NCBI RefSeq assembly: GCF_900102015.1
Contig: NZ_FNAT01000006.1
Span: 124,001-188,000, forward strand
DNA: 64,000 nt
Direction of reading: 5' to 3'
Source: Limimaricola pyoseonensis
GTDB lineage: Bacteria; Pseudomonadota; Alphaproteobacteria; Rhodobacterales; Rhodobacteraceae
The notes beneath the pieces were generated by a model. That model was not told where the DNA came from. It worked only from the letters and a program-made list of their open reading frames with translations, and did not search any database. Within the stretch, counting starts at the first letter, position 1. Every line of letters starts with the position of its first letter. Of this stretch, positions 1 through 10,451 are shown piece by piece. Both the position numbers and the translations under genes were made by a program.

Positions 1-604
1 TCAGGGTGCGCGGCGTGACCACGAGGTCGAACCCGCCGGGCGGCGTGGCCCCCGCCTCCTCGACCGTCAGCGCGCTGATCGTGTCGCCGGGGGCGAGATG
101 CGGGCGGATCTCCTCGGCGTAGAAGGCGGTCGCGTCGCGGAAGGTGCCAAGCATCAGCAGCCGCAGCCGGCGCGCGCCCGCCACCTCGGGCGACGCACCG
201 GCCGAGGACACGCGGAGCGCGATCTCGGCCGGGCTCAGCCCGAGCCCCTGCCCGAGCCGCACCAGCTCGGCGATGCGCCGCTCCAGCTCCTGCAGCCCGG
301 CGCGCCGCGCCGGGCCGGCCGCGTCGCCGCCGGTCACGAAGGTGCCCGAGCCGACCCGGCCCTCGATGTAGCCCGCCTCGCGCAGGCCGGCATAGACGCC
401 GCTCACCGTGACCGGCGAAAGGCCGAGCCGCGCGGCCAGCGCCCGCACCGAGGGCAGCCGCGTGCCGGCGGCGACGTCGCCGGTGCCGATGCCGTATTCC
501 AGCGCGCCGCGCAGCTGCACCGAGACCGGGATCGAGGCGCCGCGATCGATGGCGCGGGCGATCCGGTCGATGGTGGCTTCGAGATCGGTGTCCTGTCGTG
601 TCAT
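1..604 (-). CDS. GntR-family transcriptional regulator (3' end cut by window)
   Basis: The reverse strand reads MTRQDTDLEATIDRIARAID, then a winged-helix GntR domain: SVQLRGALEYGI at about residues 28-39, the hallmark GTRLPSVRALAARLGLSPVT at 47-66, and a GYIEGRVGSGTFV wing near 78-90. About 200 residues are visible and the frame runs off the left edge with no stop, so the effector domain is incomplete. The visible C-terminal part (RLLMLGTFRDATAFYAEEIR) is not one I can assign to FadR, HutC or MocR. It is divergent from the peptide importer at 749, its probable target. An inverted repeat at 598-627 overlaps its start codon, which would suit autorepression. Confidence 0.8.
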   Translation of the reverse strand, partial: MTRQDTDLEATIDRIARAIDRGASIPVSVQLRGALEYGIGTGDVAAGTRLPSVRALAARLGLSPVTVSGVYAGLREAGYIEGRVGSGTFVTGGDAAGPARRAGLQELERRIAELVRLGQGLGLSPAEIALRVSSAGASPEVAGARRLRLLMLGTFRDATAFYAEEIRPHLAPGDTISALTVEEAGATPPGGFDLVVTPRTL

Positions 605-627
605 GATGTATCACTGCATCATAACAC
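598..627. promoter_or_regulatory. Inverted repeat over the GntR start codon, candidate operator
   Basis: Two 11-base arms, GTGTCATGATG (598-608) and CATCATAACAC (617-627), are inverted copies with one mismatch around an 8-base spacer. The left arm contains the GntR gene's start codon. Dyads of this size next to a GntR gene are typical autoregulatory sites. Binding is inferred, not shown. Confidence 0.4.
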
Positions 628-687
628 TTGGGCACTCAAGCCATTTGTTTGGGCAAAACGAGAATCCGGGTCCCGCAAATATATGGG

Positions 688-735
688 TTGACCGGCAAAT
701 CTTTCCGATCCTAGTGTATCAGAAAAGTGTAACAC
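688..735 (+). promoter_or_regulatory. Candidate promoter of the peptide importer operon
   Basis: TTGACC (688-693) is followed after 18 bases by TAGTGT (712-717), a good -35 with a weak -10. Just downstream GTGTAACAC (727-735) echoes the GTGT/ACAC ends of the dyad at 598-627. A ribosome site GGGAGCG lies before the ATG at 749. The match to a sigma-70 promoter is moderate. Confidence 0.3.
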
Positions 736-748
736 AGGGAGCGTAACA

Positions 749-2320
749 ATGTTGAAGACCCTACTGAAGGGCGGCATCGCCGCCGCGGCGCTCTGGGCCG
801 CGGCGCCCGGCGCGATGGCTCAGGAACTGGTGATCGGCCTGCGCGCCGGCCCCGACTCGATCGACCCGCACTGGTCGACGCTGGGCAGCCAGGCCGAGGC
901 GCTGCGCCATGTCTTCGACACGCTGGTCGGCGTCGACGAGAACCTGCAGCTGATCCCCGGCCTCGCCACCGGCTGGGAGCCGATCGACGAGGACACCTGG
1001 GAGTTCAAGATCCGCGAGGGGGTGCAGTTCCACAACGGCGAGACGCTGACCGCCCATGACGTGAAGTTCTCGATCGAGCGCATCCCCGCCGTCACCGGCC
1101 CGATGTCGATGACGATCTACACCAAGCGCGTGAAGGACGTCGAGGTGATCGACGACAACACGCTCCACGTGCATACCAACGGCACCGCGCCGTCGCTGCC
1201 CAACGATTTCATCCGCCTCTTCGTGGTGCCCGCCTCGACCGGCATGGAGGCCGGCAACGAGGAGTTCAACTCCGGCGAGAAGGCGATCGGCACCGGCCCC
1301 TACGAATATGTCAGCTGGGAGCCCAAGGGCGACCTCAAGCTCGAGCGCTTCGACGGCTACTGGGGCGAGACGCCGCACTGGCAGACCGTGATCCGCCGCG
1401 AGATCGCCGACGACGCCGCCCGCGTCGCGGCGCTGCAGTCGGGCCAGGTCGACCTGATCAACTACGTGCCCGCCTCGGACTACCTGACCATGCAGGGCAA
1501 CCCCGACCTCGACACCTTCGTGTCGGACTCGGTCTACATCCTCAACATCGCCCCGTCGGTGAAGGACGAGGAGCCGCAGCCGATCACGATCGACGGCAAG
1601 GAAGTCGAGGGCAACCCGCTGCAGGACCTGCGGGTGCGCAAGGCGCTCGACCTCGCGATCGACCGCAACACGCTGGTGCGGGTCGTGCTCGAGGGCCTCG
1701 GCACGCCGGCCAACCAGCTGATGCCCGAGGGCTTCTTCGGCTATTCCGACAAGCTGGGCGAGCGGCAATACGACCTCGAGCAGGCCAAGGCGCTGATGGC
1801 GGAGGCGGGCTACCCCGACGGCTTCGAGATCGACTTCACCTGCACCAACAACCGGGTGCCGGGCGACGCGGTGGTCTGCGAGGCGCTGGCGCAGATGTGG
1901 TCCAAGCTGGGGCTGAAGGTGAACGCCCAGGCGCTGAACGGCACGGTGTTCTTCCCCGCCGCCGCGCGCGAGGAATACACCATGACCATGTCGGCCTGGG
2001 GCACGCTCACCGGCGAGGCGAGCTACACCTACGGCTCGCTCACCCACTCCAAGGATGACGAGCTGGGCCTCGGCGCGTTCAACCGCACCGGCTACGCCAA
2101 TGCCGAGTTCGACACGCTGTTCGACGAGGGCCAGATGACCCTCGACGAGGCCAAGCGCCGCGACCTGTTCGAGCAGGCCTCCTTCATCGCCATGGAGGAC
2201 CGGGCGCTGATCCCGACGGTGATCCTGCAGACGGTCTGGGCCGCCGAGGCCGACACGCTGAGCTTCACGCCGCGCACCGACCAGGAAACGCTGGCCTACA
2301 AGATCAGCCCGGCCGAGTGA
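749..2320 (+). CDS. ABC transporter substrate-binding protein, family 5 (peptide type)
   Basis: A 523-residue periplasmic solute-binding protein of the SBP_bac_5 (DppA/OppA) family. A Sec signal peptide runs from MLKTLLKGGIAAAALWAAAP to a likely cut after AMA, before QELVIG. The family core is seen in GLATGWEPIDEDTWEFKIREG near residue 70 and in FHNGETLTAHDVKFSIERI, followed by the later YDLEQAKALMAEAGYPDG region. Length is normal for the family. It is the first gene of an operon with two permeases, two ATPases and a carboxypeptidase, so its ligand is probably a di- or oligopeptide, although family 5 proteins also bind opines, sugars and nickel complexes. A strong hairpin follows the stop. 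Confidence 0.9.
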   Translation: MLKTLLKGGIAAAALWAAAPGAMAQELVIGLRAGPDSIDPHWSTLGSQAEALRHVFDTLVGVDENLQLIPGLATGWEPIDEDTWEFKIREGVQFHNGETLTAHDVKFSIERIPAVTGPMSMTIYTKRVKDVEVIDDNTLHVHTNGTAPSLPNDFIRLFVVPASTGMEAGNEEFNSGEKAIGTGPYEYVSWEPKGDLKLERFDGYWGETPHWQTVIRREIADDAARVAALQSGQVDLINYVPASDYLTMQGNPDLDTFVSDSVYILNIAPSVKDEEPQPITIDGKEVEGNPLQDLRVRKALDLAIDRNTLVRVVLEGLGTPANQLMPEGFFGYSDKLGERQYDLEQAKALMAEAGYPDGFEIDFTCTNNRVPGDAVVCEALAQMWSKLGLKVNAQALNGTVFFPAAAREEYTMTMSAWGTLTGEASYTYGSLTHSKDDELGLGAFNRTGYANAEFDTLFDEGQMTLDEAKRRDLFEQASFIAMEDRALIPTVILQTVWAAEADTLSFTPRTDQETLAYKISPAE

Positions 2321-2328
2321 CCCGACCC

Positions 2329-2356
2329 GGACCGCCCCGCCCGCGCGGGGCGGTCC
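2329..2356 (+). other. Strong hairpin between binding-protein and permease genes
   Basis: A perfect 12-bp stem, GGACCGCCCCGC paired with GCGGGGCGGTCC, has a 4-base loop and no T-tract. It sits in the only sizeable gap of the operon. Such hairpins between a binding-protein gene and its permease genes usually protect the upstream mRNA end or cause partial termination, giving more binding protein than permease. Confidence 0.6.
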
Positions 2357-2381
2357 CCACCCCGTTTTCCGAAGGACCCGC

Positions 2382-3356
2382 ATGACCGGCTTCCTCCTCC
2401 AGCGCCTGATGCAGGCCGCCGCGGTGATCGTCGCCATGTCGGTGATCGTCTTCACCGGCGTCTTCGCGATCGGCAACCCGATCGACGTGCTGATCGACCC
2501 CGGCGCCGACCAGGCGATCCGCGCCAAGCTGATCGCGCAATACGGCCTCGACCAGCCGCTCTGGCGCCAGTATTTCGCCTTCGTCGGCAACGTCGTGCGC
2601 GGCGATCTCGGCACCTCGATGGTCTACAACGTGCCGGTCGTCGACCTCGTCTTCTCGCGCCTGCCCGCCACGCTCGAGCTGGTGCTGGTCTCGGTGACCA
2701 TCGCCGCCGGCATCGGCATCCCGGCCGGGATCTGGGCCGGCTACCACCCCGGCAGCCTCTCGGCCCGCGCCATCATGGCGCTGTCGGTGCTGGGCTTCTC
2801 GGTGCCGACCTTCTGGATCGGCATGCTGCTGATCATGACCTTCGCGGTGCAGCTCGGCTGGCTGCCCTCCGGCGGGCGCGGCGATCTCGGCCAGCTCCTG
2901 TGGTTCGAGACCTCGCTCGCCACCGCCGACGGCTGGAGCCACGTCATCATGCCGGCGATCAACCTGTCGCTGTTCAAGATGGGCCTGATGATCCGGCTGT
3001 CGCGCGCCGGCATGGTCGAGGCGATGCGCACCGACTACGTCCGCTTCGCCCGCGCCCAGGGCCTGCCCGACCACCAGATCGTCACCCGCCACGTGCTGCG
3101 CAACATCTCGATCCCGCTGGTCACCGTGTTCGGCCTCGAGCTGGGCTCGACGCTGGCCTTCGCGGTGGTGACCGAGAGCGTCTTCAACTGGCCCGGCGTC
3201 GGCAAGCTGATCATCGACTCGATCCTGCAGCTCGACCGGCCTGTGATGGTCTCCTACCTCGTGATGGTCGTGGTGCTCTTCGTGCTGATCAACCTCGTCG
3301 TCGACCTGATCTATGCCCGCCTCGACCCGCGGGTCCGCCTGAAGGGGGGCGCCTGA
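2382..3356 (+). CDS. ABC transporter permease, DppB/OppB type
   Basis: A 324-residue inner-membrane permease. The N-terminal TM helix (FLLQRLMQAAAVIVAMSVIVF) and GNPIDVLIDPGAD loop fit the DppB family. The region around ARAQGLPDHQIVTRHVLRNI (about residue 225) matches the EAA loop that contacts the ATPase. About six TM helices are apparent. GAAGGAC lies ahead of the ATG. It pairs with the next permease, whose start overlaps its stop (TGATG). Confidence 0.9.
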   Translation: MTGFLLQRLMQAAAVIVAMSVIVFTGVFAIGNPIDVLIDPGADQAIRAKLIAQYGLDQPLWRQYFAFVGNVVRGDLGTSMVYNVPVVDLVFSRLPATLELVLVSVTIAAGIGIPAGIWAGYHPGSLSARAIMALSVLGFSVPTFWIGMLLIMTFAVQLGWLPSGGRGDLGQLLWFETSLATADGWSHVIMPAINLSLFKMGLMIRLSRAGMVEAMRTDYVRFARAQGLPDHQIVTRHVLRNISIPLVTVFGLELGSTLAFAVVTESVFNWPGVGKLIIDSILQLDRPVMVSYLVMVVVLFVLINLVVDLIYARLDPRVRLKGGA

Positions 3357-4294
3357 TGTCCGACACCACCCTGAGCGAGGGCGGCCCGGTGCCGGTGCCC
3401 TCCGCGCCACCGGCCGAGACTCGCGCCACCCGGCTGCGCCATTTCTGGGACGACTACCGCCGCGCGCCGATGGCCGTGGCCGCGCTCGGCCTCGTCGTGC
3501 TGATGCTGCTTCTGTCCTTCGGTGCGCCGCTGGTGGCGCCGCAGGACCCCTACGACATGGCCGCGCTCGACTATGCCGACGCCTTCCTGCGCCCCGGCGA
3601 GACCGGCAGCGGCGGCTACGTGCACCTGCTCGGCACAGACAATGCCGGCCGCGACATGCTCTCGGCCATCCTCTACGGGCTGAAGACCAGCTTCGTGATC
3701 GGGCTGAGCGCGGGCGCGCTGGCGCTGGCGCTCGGCATCTCGGTCGGCCTCACCGCCGCCTATTTCGGCAGCCGGGTCGAGGCGCTCTTGATGCGCGTCG
3801 TCGACCTGCAGCTCTCGATGCCGGCGATCCTTCTGGCGCTGGTGCTGGTGGCGGTGCTGGGCCAGGGCGTGGCGCAGATCGTGCTGGCGCTGGTGGTGGC
3901 GCAATACGCCTATTTCGCCCGCACCACCCACGGCGCCGCCACCGCCGAGCGGCGCAAGGACTACATCGAGGCCGCGCGCTCCACCCCGCTGCCGACCCAC
4001 CGGGTGCTGCTGCGCCACCTGCTGCCCAACGTCATGCCGCCGCTGATCGTGGTCGCCACCGTGCAGGTCGCCAGCGCCATCGCGCTCGAGGCGACGCTGT
4101 CCTTCCTCGGCGTCGGCCTGCCGCTCACCGAACCGTCGCTCGGATCGCTGATCTCGAACGGCTTCAAGTACATCCACACCGACCGCACCTGGCTGTCGAT
4201 CTATCCCGGCGTGGCGCTGATGGTCACCGTCGTGGCGATCAACCTCGTCGGCGACCAGGTCCGCACGGTGCTCGACCCGAGGAACAGCCGATGA
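3356..4294 (+). CDS. ABC transporter permease, DppC/OppC type
   Basis: A 312-residue second permease. The start is ATG at 3356, overlapping the previous stop by one base, which implies translational coupling. The N-terminus is a hydrophilic stretch (MSDTTLSEGG), then a first TM helix (APMAVAALGLVVLMLLLSFG). The DppC signature HLLGTDNAGRDMLSAILYG is near residue 90, and the EAA loop IEAARSTPLPTHRVLLRHLL near 205. The C-terminal VVAINLVGDQVRTVLDPRN is typical. An in-frame extension upstream exists but would lie wholly inside the DppB gene. Confidence 0.9.
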   Translation: MSDTTLSEGGPVPVPSAPPAETRATRLRHFWDDYRRAPMAVAALGLVVLMLLLSFGAPLVAPQDPYDMAALDYADAFLRPGETGSGGYVHLLGTDNAGRDMLSAILYGLKTSFVIGLSAGALALALGISVGLTAAYFGSRVEALLMRVVDLQLSMPAILLALVLVAVLGQGVAQIVLALVVAQYAYFARTTHGAATAERRKDYIEAARSTPLPTHRVLLRHLLPNVMPPLIVVATVQVASAIALEATLSFLGVGLPLTEPSLGSLISNGFKYIHTDRTWLSIYPGVALMVTVVAINLVGDQVRTVLDPRNSR

Positions 4295-5252
4295 CCGCCG
4301 CTCTCGACGTGCGCGGGCTCACCACCCGCTTCGACACCCGCGCGGGGCTCGTCACCGCCGTCAACGACATCAGCTTCTCGGTCGAGCCCGGCCGCATCCT
4401 CGGCCTCGTGGGCGAGAGCGGCTCGGGCAAGAGCGTCACCGGCTTCTCGATCCTCGGACTGATCGACGCGCCCGGCGAGGTCGCGGCCGGCGAGATCCGC
4501 GTCGCCGGCACCGAGCTGCGCGGGCTCGCCCCCGCCGCGATGCGCCGGATGCGCGGCAGCAAGGTCGCGATGGTGTTCCAGGACCCGATGATGACCCTGA
4601 ACCCGGTGCTGCGGGTCGGCGACCAGATGGCGATGGCGGTGCGCGTGCACGAGCGCATGTCGAAGCGCGCCGCCTGGGCGCGGGCGCGCGACGCGCTCGC
4701 CACCGTCGGCATCCCCGCCCCCGAGGAACGGCTGATGGCCTATCCGCACCAGCTGTCGGGCGGGATGCGCCAGCGCGTGGCGATCGCCACGGCGCTCCTG
4801 CACCGCCCCGGCGTGATCATCGCCGACGAGCCGACCACCGCGCTCGACGTCTCGATCCAGGGCCAGATCCTGGCCGAGATCCGCCGCCTGGCCGACGAGA
4901 CCGGCACCGCCATCGTCTGGATCACCCACGACCTCGCCGTGGTCTCCAGCCTCGCCGACGAGATCTGCGTCATGTATGCCGGCCGCATCGTCGAGCGCGG
5001 CCCGGCCGAGGCCGTGATCGCCGCGCCGCGCCACCCCTACACCCGCGGCCTGCTCGACAGCGTGCCAAGCGGCCATGCCCCGGGCCAGCCGCTGCCGCAG
5101 ATCCCCGGCTCGACGCCGCAGCTCGCCAACCTGCCCGCCGGCTGCCCGTTCCGGCCGCGCTGCCCGCGCGCCACCGACCTGTGCCGCACCACCCCGCCCG
5201 CGCGCGGATCGGACGGGCGCGAGGTGCTCTGCCATCACCCGCTGGAGGCCGC

Positions 5253-5256
<4 letters not shown>
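4291..5256 (+). CDS. Peptide ABC transporter ATP-binding protein, DppD/OppD type
   Basis: A 321-residue ATPase of the peptide importer. Walker A is GESGSGKSVTG near residue 41, the Q-loop is VFQDPMMTLNP, the signature is LSGGMRQRVAIATALL near 155, Walker B is GVIIADEPTTALDV, and the switch histidine is in WITHDLAVV. The C-terminal oligopeptide-transporter extension has the cysteine-rich motif CPFRPRCPRATDLC, which binds an iron-sulfur cluster in some relatives. The ATG overlaps the previous stop by four bases (ATGA). Confidence 0.92.
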
Positions 5257-6271
<1,015 letters not shown>

Positions 6272-6275
<4 letters not shown>

Positions 6276-7762
6276 ACGCCTTCGCCGACCGCGTCGCCCG
6301 CATCAACGACCTGCTCTGCACGGTCAACCTGCTCAACTGGGACGCCCGCGTCACCATGCCCAAGCGCGGCGCCGAGACGCGCGGCCACCAGGTCGCGACG
6401 CTGAAGGGCCTCGCCCGCGAGGCGATCCTCGACCCGGCGCTGCGCGACCTCGCCCTGGCCGAGCACGAGGCGGCCCACGACCCCGTCCGCCGGCGCGGCG
6501 CCGAGGCGGTGTTGCAGGCGATCGACCACCACGCGCGCATCCCCGCCAAGCTGTTGCGGATGCAGGCCGAACGCTCGGCGCTGGCCGGCGCGGCCTGGGC
6601 CGAGGCGCGCGCCGCCTCCGACTTCTCGATCTTCCGCCCGCATCTCGAGGCGGTGGTCGGGCTGGCGCGCGAGACGGCCGACGCGCTCGGCCATGACGGC
6701 CATTCCTACGACCCGATGGTGCAGGTGTTCGAGCCGGGCGAGACAGCCGCCAGCCTTTCGGCGCTGTTCGACCGGCTGCGCGCGGGCATCCTGCCGATCC
6801 TCGACGCCGCGCGCGGCCGCCCCGCGCCGCGCACCGACTTCCTCTACCGGCACTACCCGCCCGAAACGCAGCAGGCCTATTGCGCCGGCCTCGCCCGCGA
6901 TCTCGGCTACGATTTCGGCCGCGGCCGGCTCGACACCGCCGTGCATCCCTTCGAGATCAGCTTCACCCGCGAGGACGTGCGCATCACCTCGCGCTGGCGG
7001 CCCGACTACCTGCCGATGGCGATCTTCGGCACGATCCACGAGACCGGCCACGCGCTCTACGAGATGGGGGTCGATCCGGCCCACACCCGCGGCGTCCACG
7101 CCACCGACCTCGTCGGCCTCTACGCCGTCGGCGGCACCAGCTTCGGGATGCATGAAAGCCAGTCGCGTCTGCTCGAGAACCATGTCGGCCGCAGCCCCGG
7201 CTTCTGGTCGGCGCAGTTCGCGGGGCTGCGCGACGCCTTCCCCGAGCAGCTTCGCGACGTGAGCGAGGCCGAATGGGTCGCCGCCATCAACCGGGTCGAG
7301 CCCGGGCTGATCCGGGTCGAGGCCGACGAGCTGAGCTACGACCTGCACGTCATACTGCGGGTGCGGATCGAGATGGCGCTGATGGACGGCTCGCTCGCCG
7401 TGGCCGACCTGCCCGAGGCCTGGAACGCGGCGATGCGCGAGGATCTGGGCCTATCGGTGCCCGACGACGCGCGCGGCTGCCTGCAGGACGTGCACTGGTC
7501 GTCTGGCTATATCGGCTCCTTCCCGACCTACACGATCGGCAACCTCACCGCGGCCCGGATCATGGCGCATCTCGACAAAAGCGCGCCGGGCCTCCGCGCG
7601 GCGGCCGATCGCGGCGACACCGCGCCGCTGCGCGCGGCGCTCGGGCAGCTGGTCTGGCGGCACGGCCGTTCGAAGAGCCGGGCCGAGCTGCAGGCCGAAC
7701 TGGACGGCCCGGCCGACGACCCGACGGACTATCTGGGCTACCTGCGCGGCAAGTTCGGCTGA
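6272..7762 (+). CDS. Carboxypeptidase M32 (Taq type)
   Basis: A 496-residue cytoplasmic metallocarboxypeptidase of MEROPS family M32, which removes C-terminal residues from short peptides. The zinc motif HETGH is at about residue 256, in IFGTIHETGHALYEMG. The second conserved block HESQSRLLENHVGRSPGFW follows about 35 residues on. There is no signal peptide. Its ATG overlaps the stop of the DppF gene (ATGA), so it is the last gene of the importer operon. The arrangement suggests that imported peptides are trimmed at once in the cytoplasm. Confidence 0.93.
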
Positions 7763-7851
7763 CGCCGCCCGCGCCGATCGCCGCGGCCGCAACCCCCGCG
7801 GGAAGCGACATCTCGGCACCGTTCCTCTCGCGCCCCCTGTCGGACCGGGTC

Positions 7852-7861
7852 GGAACGTTCC
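7852..7861. promoter_or_regulatory. Palindrome upstream of LacI regulator, candidate operator
   Basis: GGAACGTTCC is a perfect 10-bp palindrome 38 bases before the ATG at 7900. It shares the GGAWCGWTCC core with the two sites at 27272-27310. It is probably an autoregulatory LacI-type site. Confidence 0.45.
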
Positions 7862-7899
7862 ATACTGGCGCGACGCAGCCCGAGACCCAAGGAGCCCCG

Positions 7900-8964
7900 A
7901 TGCCCGACAGATCCCAGCGCCGGATCACCATCCTCGACGTCGCGCGCGAGGCCGGCGTCTCGAAATCCACCGTCTCGCTGGTGCTGCGCGGCTCCTCCCT
8001 CGTCAATGCCGAGACCCGCGACCGGGTCGAGGCGGCGGCCGAGCGGATCGGCTACGTCTACAACCGTGGCGCGGCGGCGCTGCGCTCGGCCACCAGCTCC
8101 TTCGTGGCGCTGGTCATCCCCGACCTCGTCAACCCGTTCTTCGCCCAGCTCGCCGTCGCGGTCGAAGAGGCGCTCTCGGCGCGCGGCTTCGTGCCGCTCC
8201 TGGCCAACACCAACGACTCGCCCAACCGGCAGCGCGACCTCATGCGCTCGATGCGCGAGCACGGCGCCGCCGGGGTGATGATCAGCCCCGCGCAGGGCAC
8301 CCCGCCCGAGGATCTCGCCGGGCTCGGCCTGCCGATCGTGACGATGATGCGCCGCCCGGCCAGCGCGCCCGACCCGGCGCTGCCCTATGTCGGCCCCGAC
8401 AATGCCGACGGCGCCCGCCGGATCGCCGCGCATCTGCACGGCCTCGGCCATCGCCGGCTCGCCTTCCTCGGCGGCACCACCGGCATGTCGACCCAGCATG
8501 AACGGCTCTCGGGGCTGCGCGCCGGTCTCGCCGCCGCCGGGCTCGACCCCGACCGGGCGGTGACGGTGCATGACGCGCTGCCCTCGCGCAGCGGCGGGCA
8601 CGCGGCGGCGCTGGAGGTGCTCGCGGCGGCGCGCGAAGGCGACCGGCCCACCGCCTTCGTCGGCTACAACGACATCGTCGCCTTCGGCGCGGGCGGGGCG
8701 CTGCGGGCGCAGGGGCTCCGGATCGGCCGCGACATCGCGCTCACCGGCTTCGACAACGTCGCCGAGACCGCGCATCACGCGCCGCCGCTGACCACGGTGG
8801 ACGTGCGGATCGACGATCTCGGCCGCGCCGCGGCCGCGGCGCTTCTGGCGCGGATCGGCGGCGAGGCGGTGCCGCCCGAGACGATCCTGCCGACCCGGCT
8901 GGTGGTCCGCGAGTCCTGCGGGGCGCCGGGGGCCGGCGCGACGGAGCCCGTCAGACCGAGCTGA
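7900..8964 (+). CDS. LacI-family transcriptional regulator
   Basis: A 354-residue LacI/GalR repressor. The N-terminal HTH is ITILDVAREAGVSKSTVSLV (residues 8-27), then the hinge helix GYVYNRGAAALRS, then a periplasmic-binding-like effector domain starting SFVALVIPDLVNPFFAQLAV. The ATG at 7900 follows GGAG. It lies 137 bases after the peptidase gene and has its own palindrome, so it is probably separately transcribed. Its recognition helix (SKSTVSLVL) is identical to that of the LacI regulator at 11708-12718. Its 3' end overlaps the convergent Lrp gene by 14 bases. The effector ligand is unknown. Confidence 0.92.
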   Translation: MPDRSQRRITILDVAREAGVSKSTVSLVLRGSSLVNAETRDRVEAAAERIGYVYNRGAAALRSATSSFVALVIPDLVNPFFAQLAVAVEEALSARGFVPLLANTNDSPNRQRDLMRSMREHGAAGVMISPAQGTPPEDLAGLGLPIVTMMRRPASAPDPALPYVGPDNADGARRIAAHLHGLGHRRLAFLGGTTGMSTQHERLSGLRAGLAAAGLDPDRAVTVHDALPSRSGGHAAALEVLAAAREGDRPTAFVGYNDIVAFGAGGALRAQGLRIGRDIALTGFDNVAETAHHAPPLTTVDVRIDDLGRAAAAALLARIGGEAVPPETILPTRLVVRESCGAPGAGATEPVRPS

Positions 8965-9376
8965 GCAGGATGCTGGTCTCGCTGTTGGTGATGCCCTGCA
9001 CCGCCCGCACCTCGCGCAGCACCCGGTCGAAATCGGTCAGGCTCTCGGCCGTGAGATGCGCCACGAGATCCCACTTGCCGTTGGTCGAGTGCAGCTGCCG
9101 CAGCTCCGGCAGGCCGCGCAGCCGCCGGATCACCGCCGTGGTCGACTGGCCCGAGACCTCGATCATCATGATCGCCTGCACCCCGTCCGGCCCGTGATCC
9201 TGCCGCGCCCGCACGGTGAAGCCGAGGATCGCGCCGCTGTCGAGCAGCCGGTCGAGCCGCGCCTGCACCGTGGCCCGCGTCACCCCCAGGAGCGTGGCGA
9301 GCTTGGAGACGGGCGCGCGCCCGTCCTCGCGCAGCTGCGCGATCAGCCGGCGGTCGAGCTCGTCGAAGACATGCAT
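8951..9376 (-). CDS. Lrp/AsnC-family transcriptional regulator
   Basis: A small feast/famine regulator. Residues 1-15 MHVFDELDRRLIAQL lead into the HTH (APVSKLATLLGVTRATVQAR), followed by the RAM/AsnC ligand domain (VQAIMMIEVSGQSTTAVIRR to the C-terminus). I chose ATG at 9376 (141 residues) because the HTH then starts as in most family members and GGAAGGA lies upstream. An ATG at 9442 would add 22 residues. It is divergent from the CtlX-type gene, a usual arrangement for that enzyme, and probably controls it in response to an amino acid. Confidence 0.85.
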   Translation of the reverse strand: MHVFDELDRRLIAQLREDGRAPVSKLATLLGVTRATVQARLDRLLDSGAILGFTVRARQDHGPDGVQAIMMIEVSGQSTTAVIRRLRGLPELRQLHSTNGKWDLVAHLTAESLTDFDRVLREVRAVQGITNSETSILLSSV

Positions 9377-9504
9377 GCGGATCTCGCGTCCTTCCTGCGC
9401 AATCTGGTCGAACTTCGCACCCGGATCGCGCAACTTGCCCATACATCATGAAATACCGGGCGGCTAGGCCTTGGCCCATGTCGAAACCTGACGGAGCCCA
9501 GCCC

Positions 9505-10434
9505 ATGCCATCGCCCCAGGCCCCGCGCGCGGTCGTGATGATCCGCCCGCATCACTTCGCCCCCAACGCCCAGACTGCGGCCGACAACCGGTTCCAGTCC
9601 CTGCCCGGCGCGGCCGAGGCCGCCACCGTGGCGGCGCGCGCGCATCATGAGGTGAGCCGCGCCGCCGAGCGGCTCGCCGCGGCCGGGCTGCGGGTGCACC
9701 TGTTCGAGGACGAGGGCCGCGACACGCCGGACTCGGTCTTTCCCAACAACTGGTTCTCGACCCATGCCGGCGGCCATGTCGCGCTCTACCCGATGCACGC
9801 GCCCAACCGCCGCGCCGAGCGGCGGCCCGACGTGATCGAGATGCTGAAGGCCGAGTACCGGGTGCAGGACGTGATCGACTATTCGGGGCTGGAGCCCGAC
9901 GGGCTGTTTCTCGAGGGCACCGGCGCGATGGTGCTCGACCATGTCGAGCGCGTCGCCTACGCGGCCCGCTCGAAGCGCACGAGCGAGGTGCTGCTGGAGC
10001 GGTTCTGCACCCATTTCAACTTCGAGCCGGTGGTGTTCGACGCGGCGGACGAGACCGGCACGCCGATCTACCACACCAACGTTCTGATGTGCGTGGCCAC
10101 CCGCTTCGCGCTGGTCGGCGCGGATTGCATCGCCGATCCGGCCCGCCGCGCCGAGATCCTGACGCGGCTCGGCGCGCAGGGGCGCGACGTGATCGCGCTG
10201 AGCCAGGCGCAGATCGCCGAGTTCGCGGGCAACGCGATCGAGCTGGAGGGCGCGGACGGCCCGCGGCTGGCGCTCTCGGCGCGGGCGCTGGCGGCGCTCG
10301 ACGCCGAGCAGCGCGAGCGCATCTCCCGCCACGCGGCGCTGCTGCCGCTGGAGATCCCGACCATCGAGATGGCGGGCGGATCGGTGCGCTGCATGCTGGC
10401 CGGCCTGCATCTCAGCCCGCGCGGCGCGGGCTGA
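9505..10434 (+). CDS. ctlX: CtlX-type citrulline utilization hydrolase / arginine deiminase-related protein
   Basis: A 309-residue guanidine-modifying (pentein) enzyme. The substrate-binding motif DSVFPNNWFSTH is near residue 75, the catalytic histidine is in YHTNVLMCV near 190, and the nucleophilic cysteine is in GGSVRCMLAGLHL near 297. Family members are annotated as citrulline hydrolases (CtlX), with N-omega-dimethylarginine hydrolase and arginine deiminase as relatives. Start 9505 has GGAG nine bases upstream; ATG at 9478 is possible. It is divergent from the Lrp gene. Family assignment is firm, the exact substrate is not. Confidence 0.85.
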   Translation: MPSPQAPRAVVMIRPHHFAPNAQTAADNRFQSLPGAAEAATVAARAHHEVSRAAERLAAAGLRVHLFEDEGRDTPDSVFPNNWFSTHAGGHVALYPMHAPNRRAERRPDVIEMLKAEYRVQDVIDYSGLEPDGLFLEGTGAMVLDHVERVAYAARSKRTSEVLLERFCTHFNFEPVVFDAADETGTPIYHTNVLMCVATRFALVGADCIADPARRAEILTRLGAQGRDVIALSQAQIAEFAGNAIELEGADGPRLALSARALAALDAEQRERISRHAALLPLEIPTIEMAGGSVRCMLAGLHLSPRGAG

Positions 10435-10451
10435 GCCCCGCACCCCGGCGC

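Noticed and set aside
98-746. Plus-strand frames opposite the GntR gene
   Set aside because: They overlap a well-formed GntR HTH on the minus strand and show only biased low-complexity sequence.
761-2614. Long open frame of 617 codons on the minus strand
   Set aside because: It is antisense to the clear binding-protein gene and the start of the permease gene, and its translation is low-complexity, rich in Arg, Gly and His. Such frames arise from high GC at third positions.
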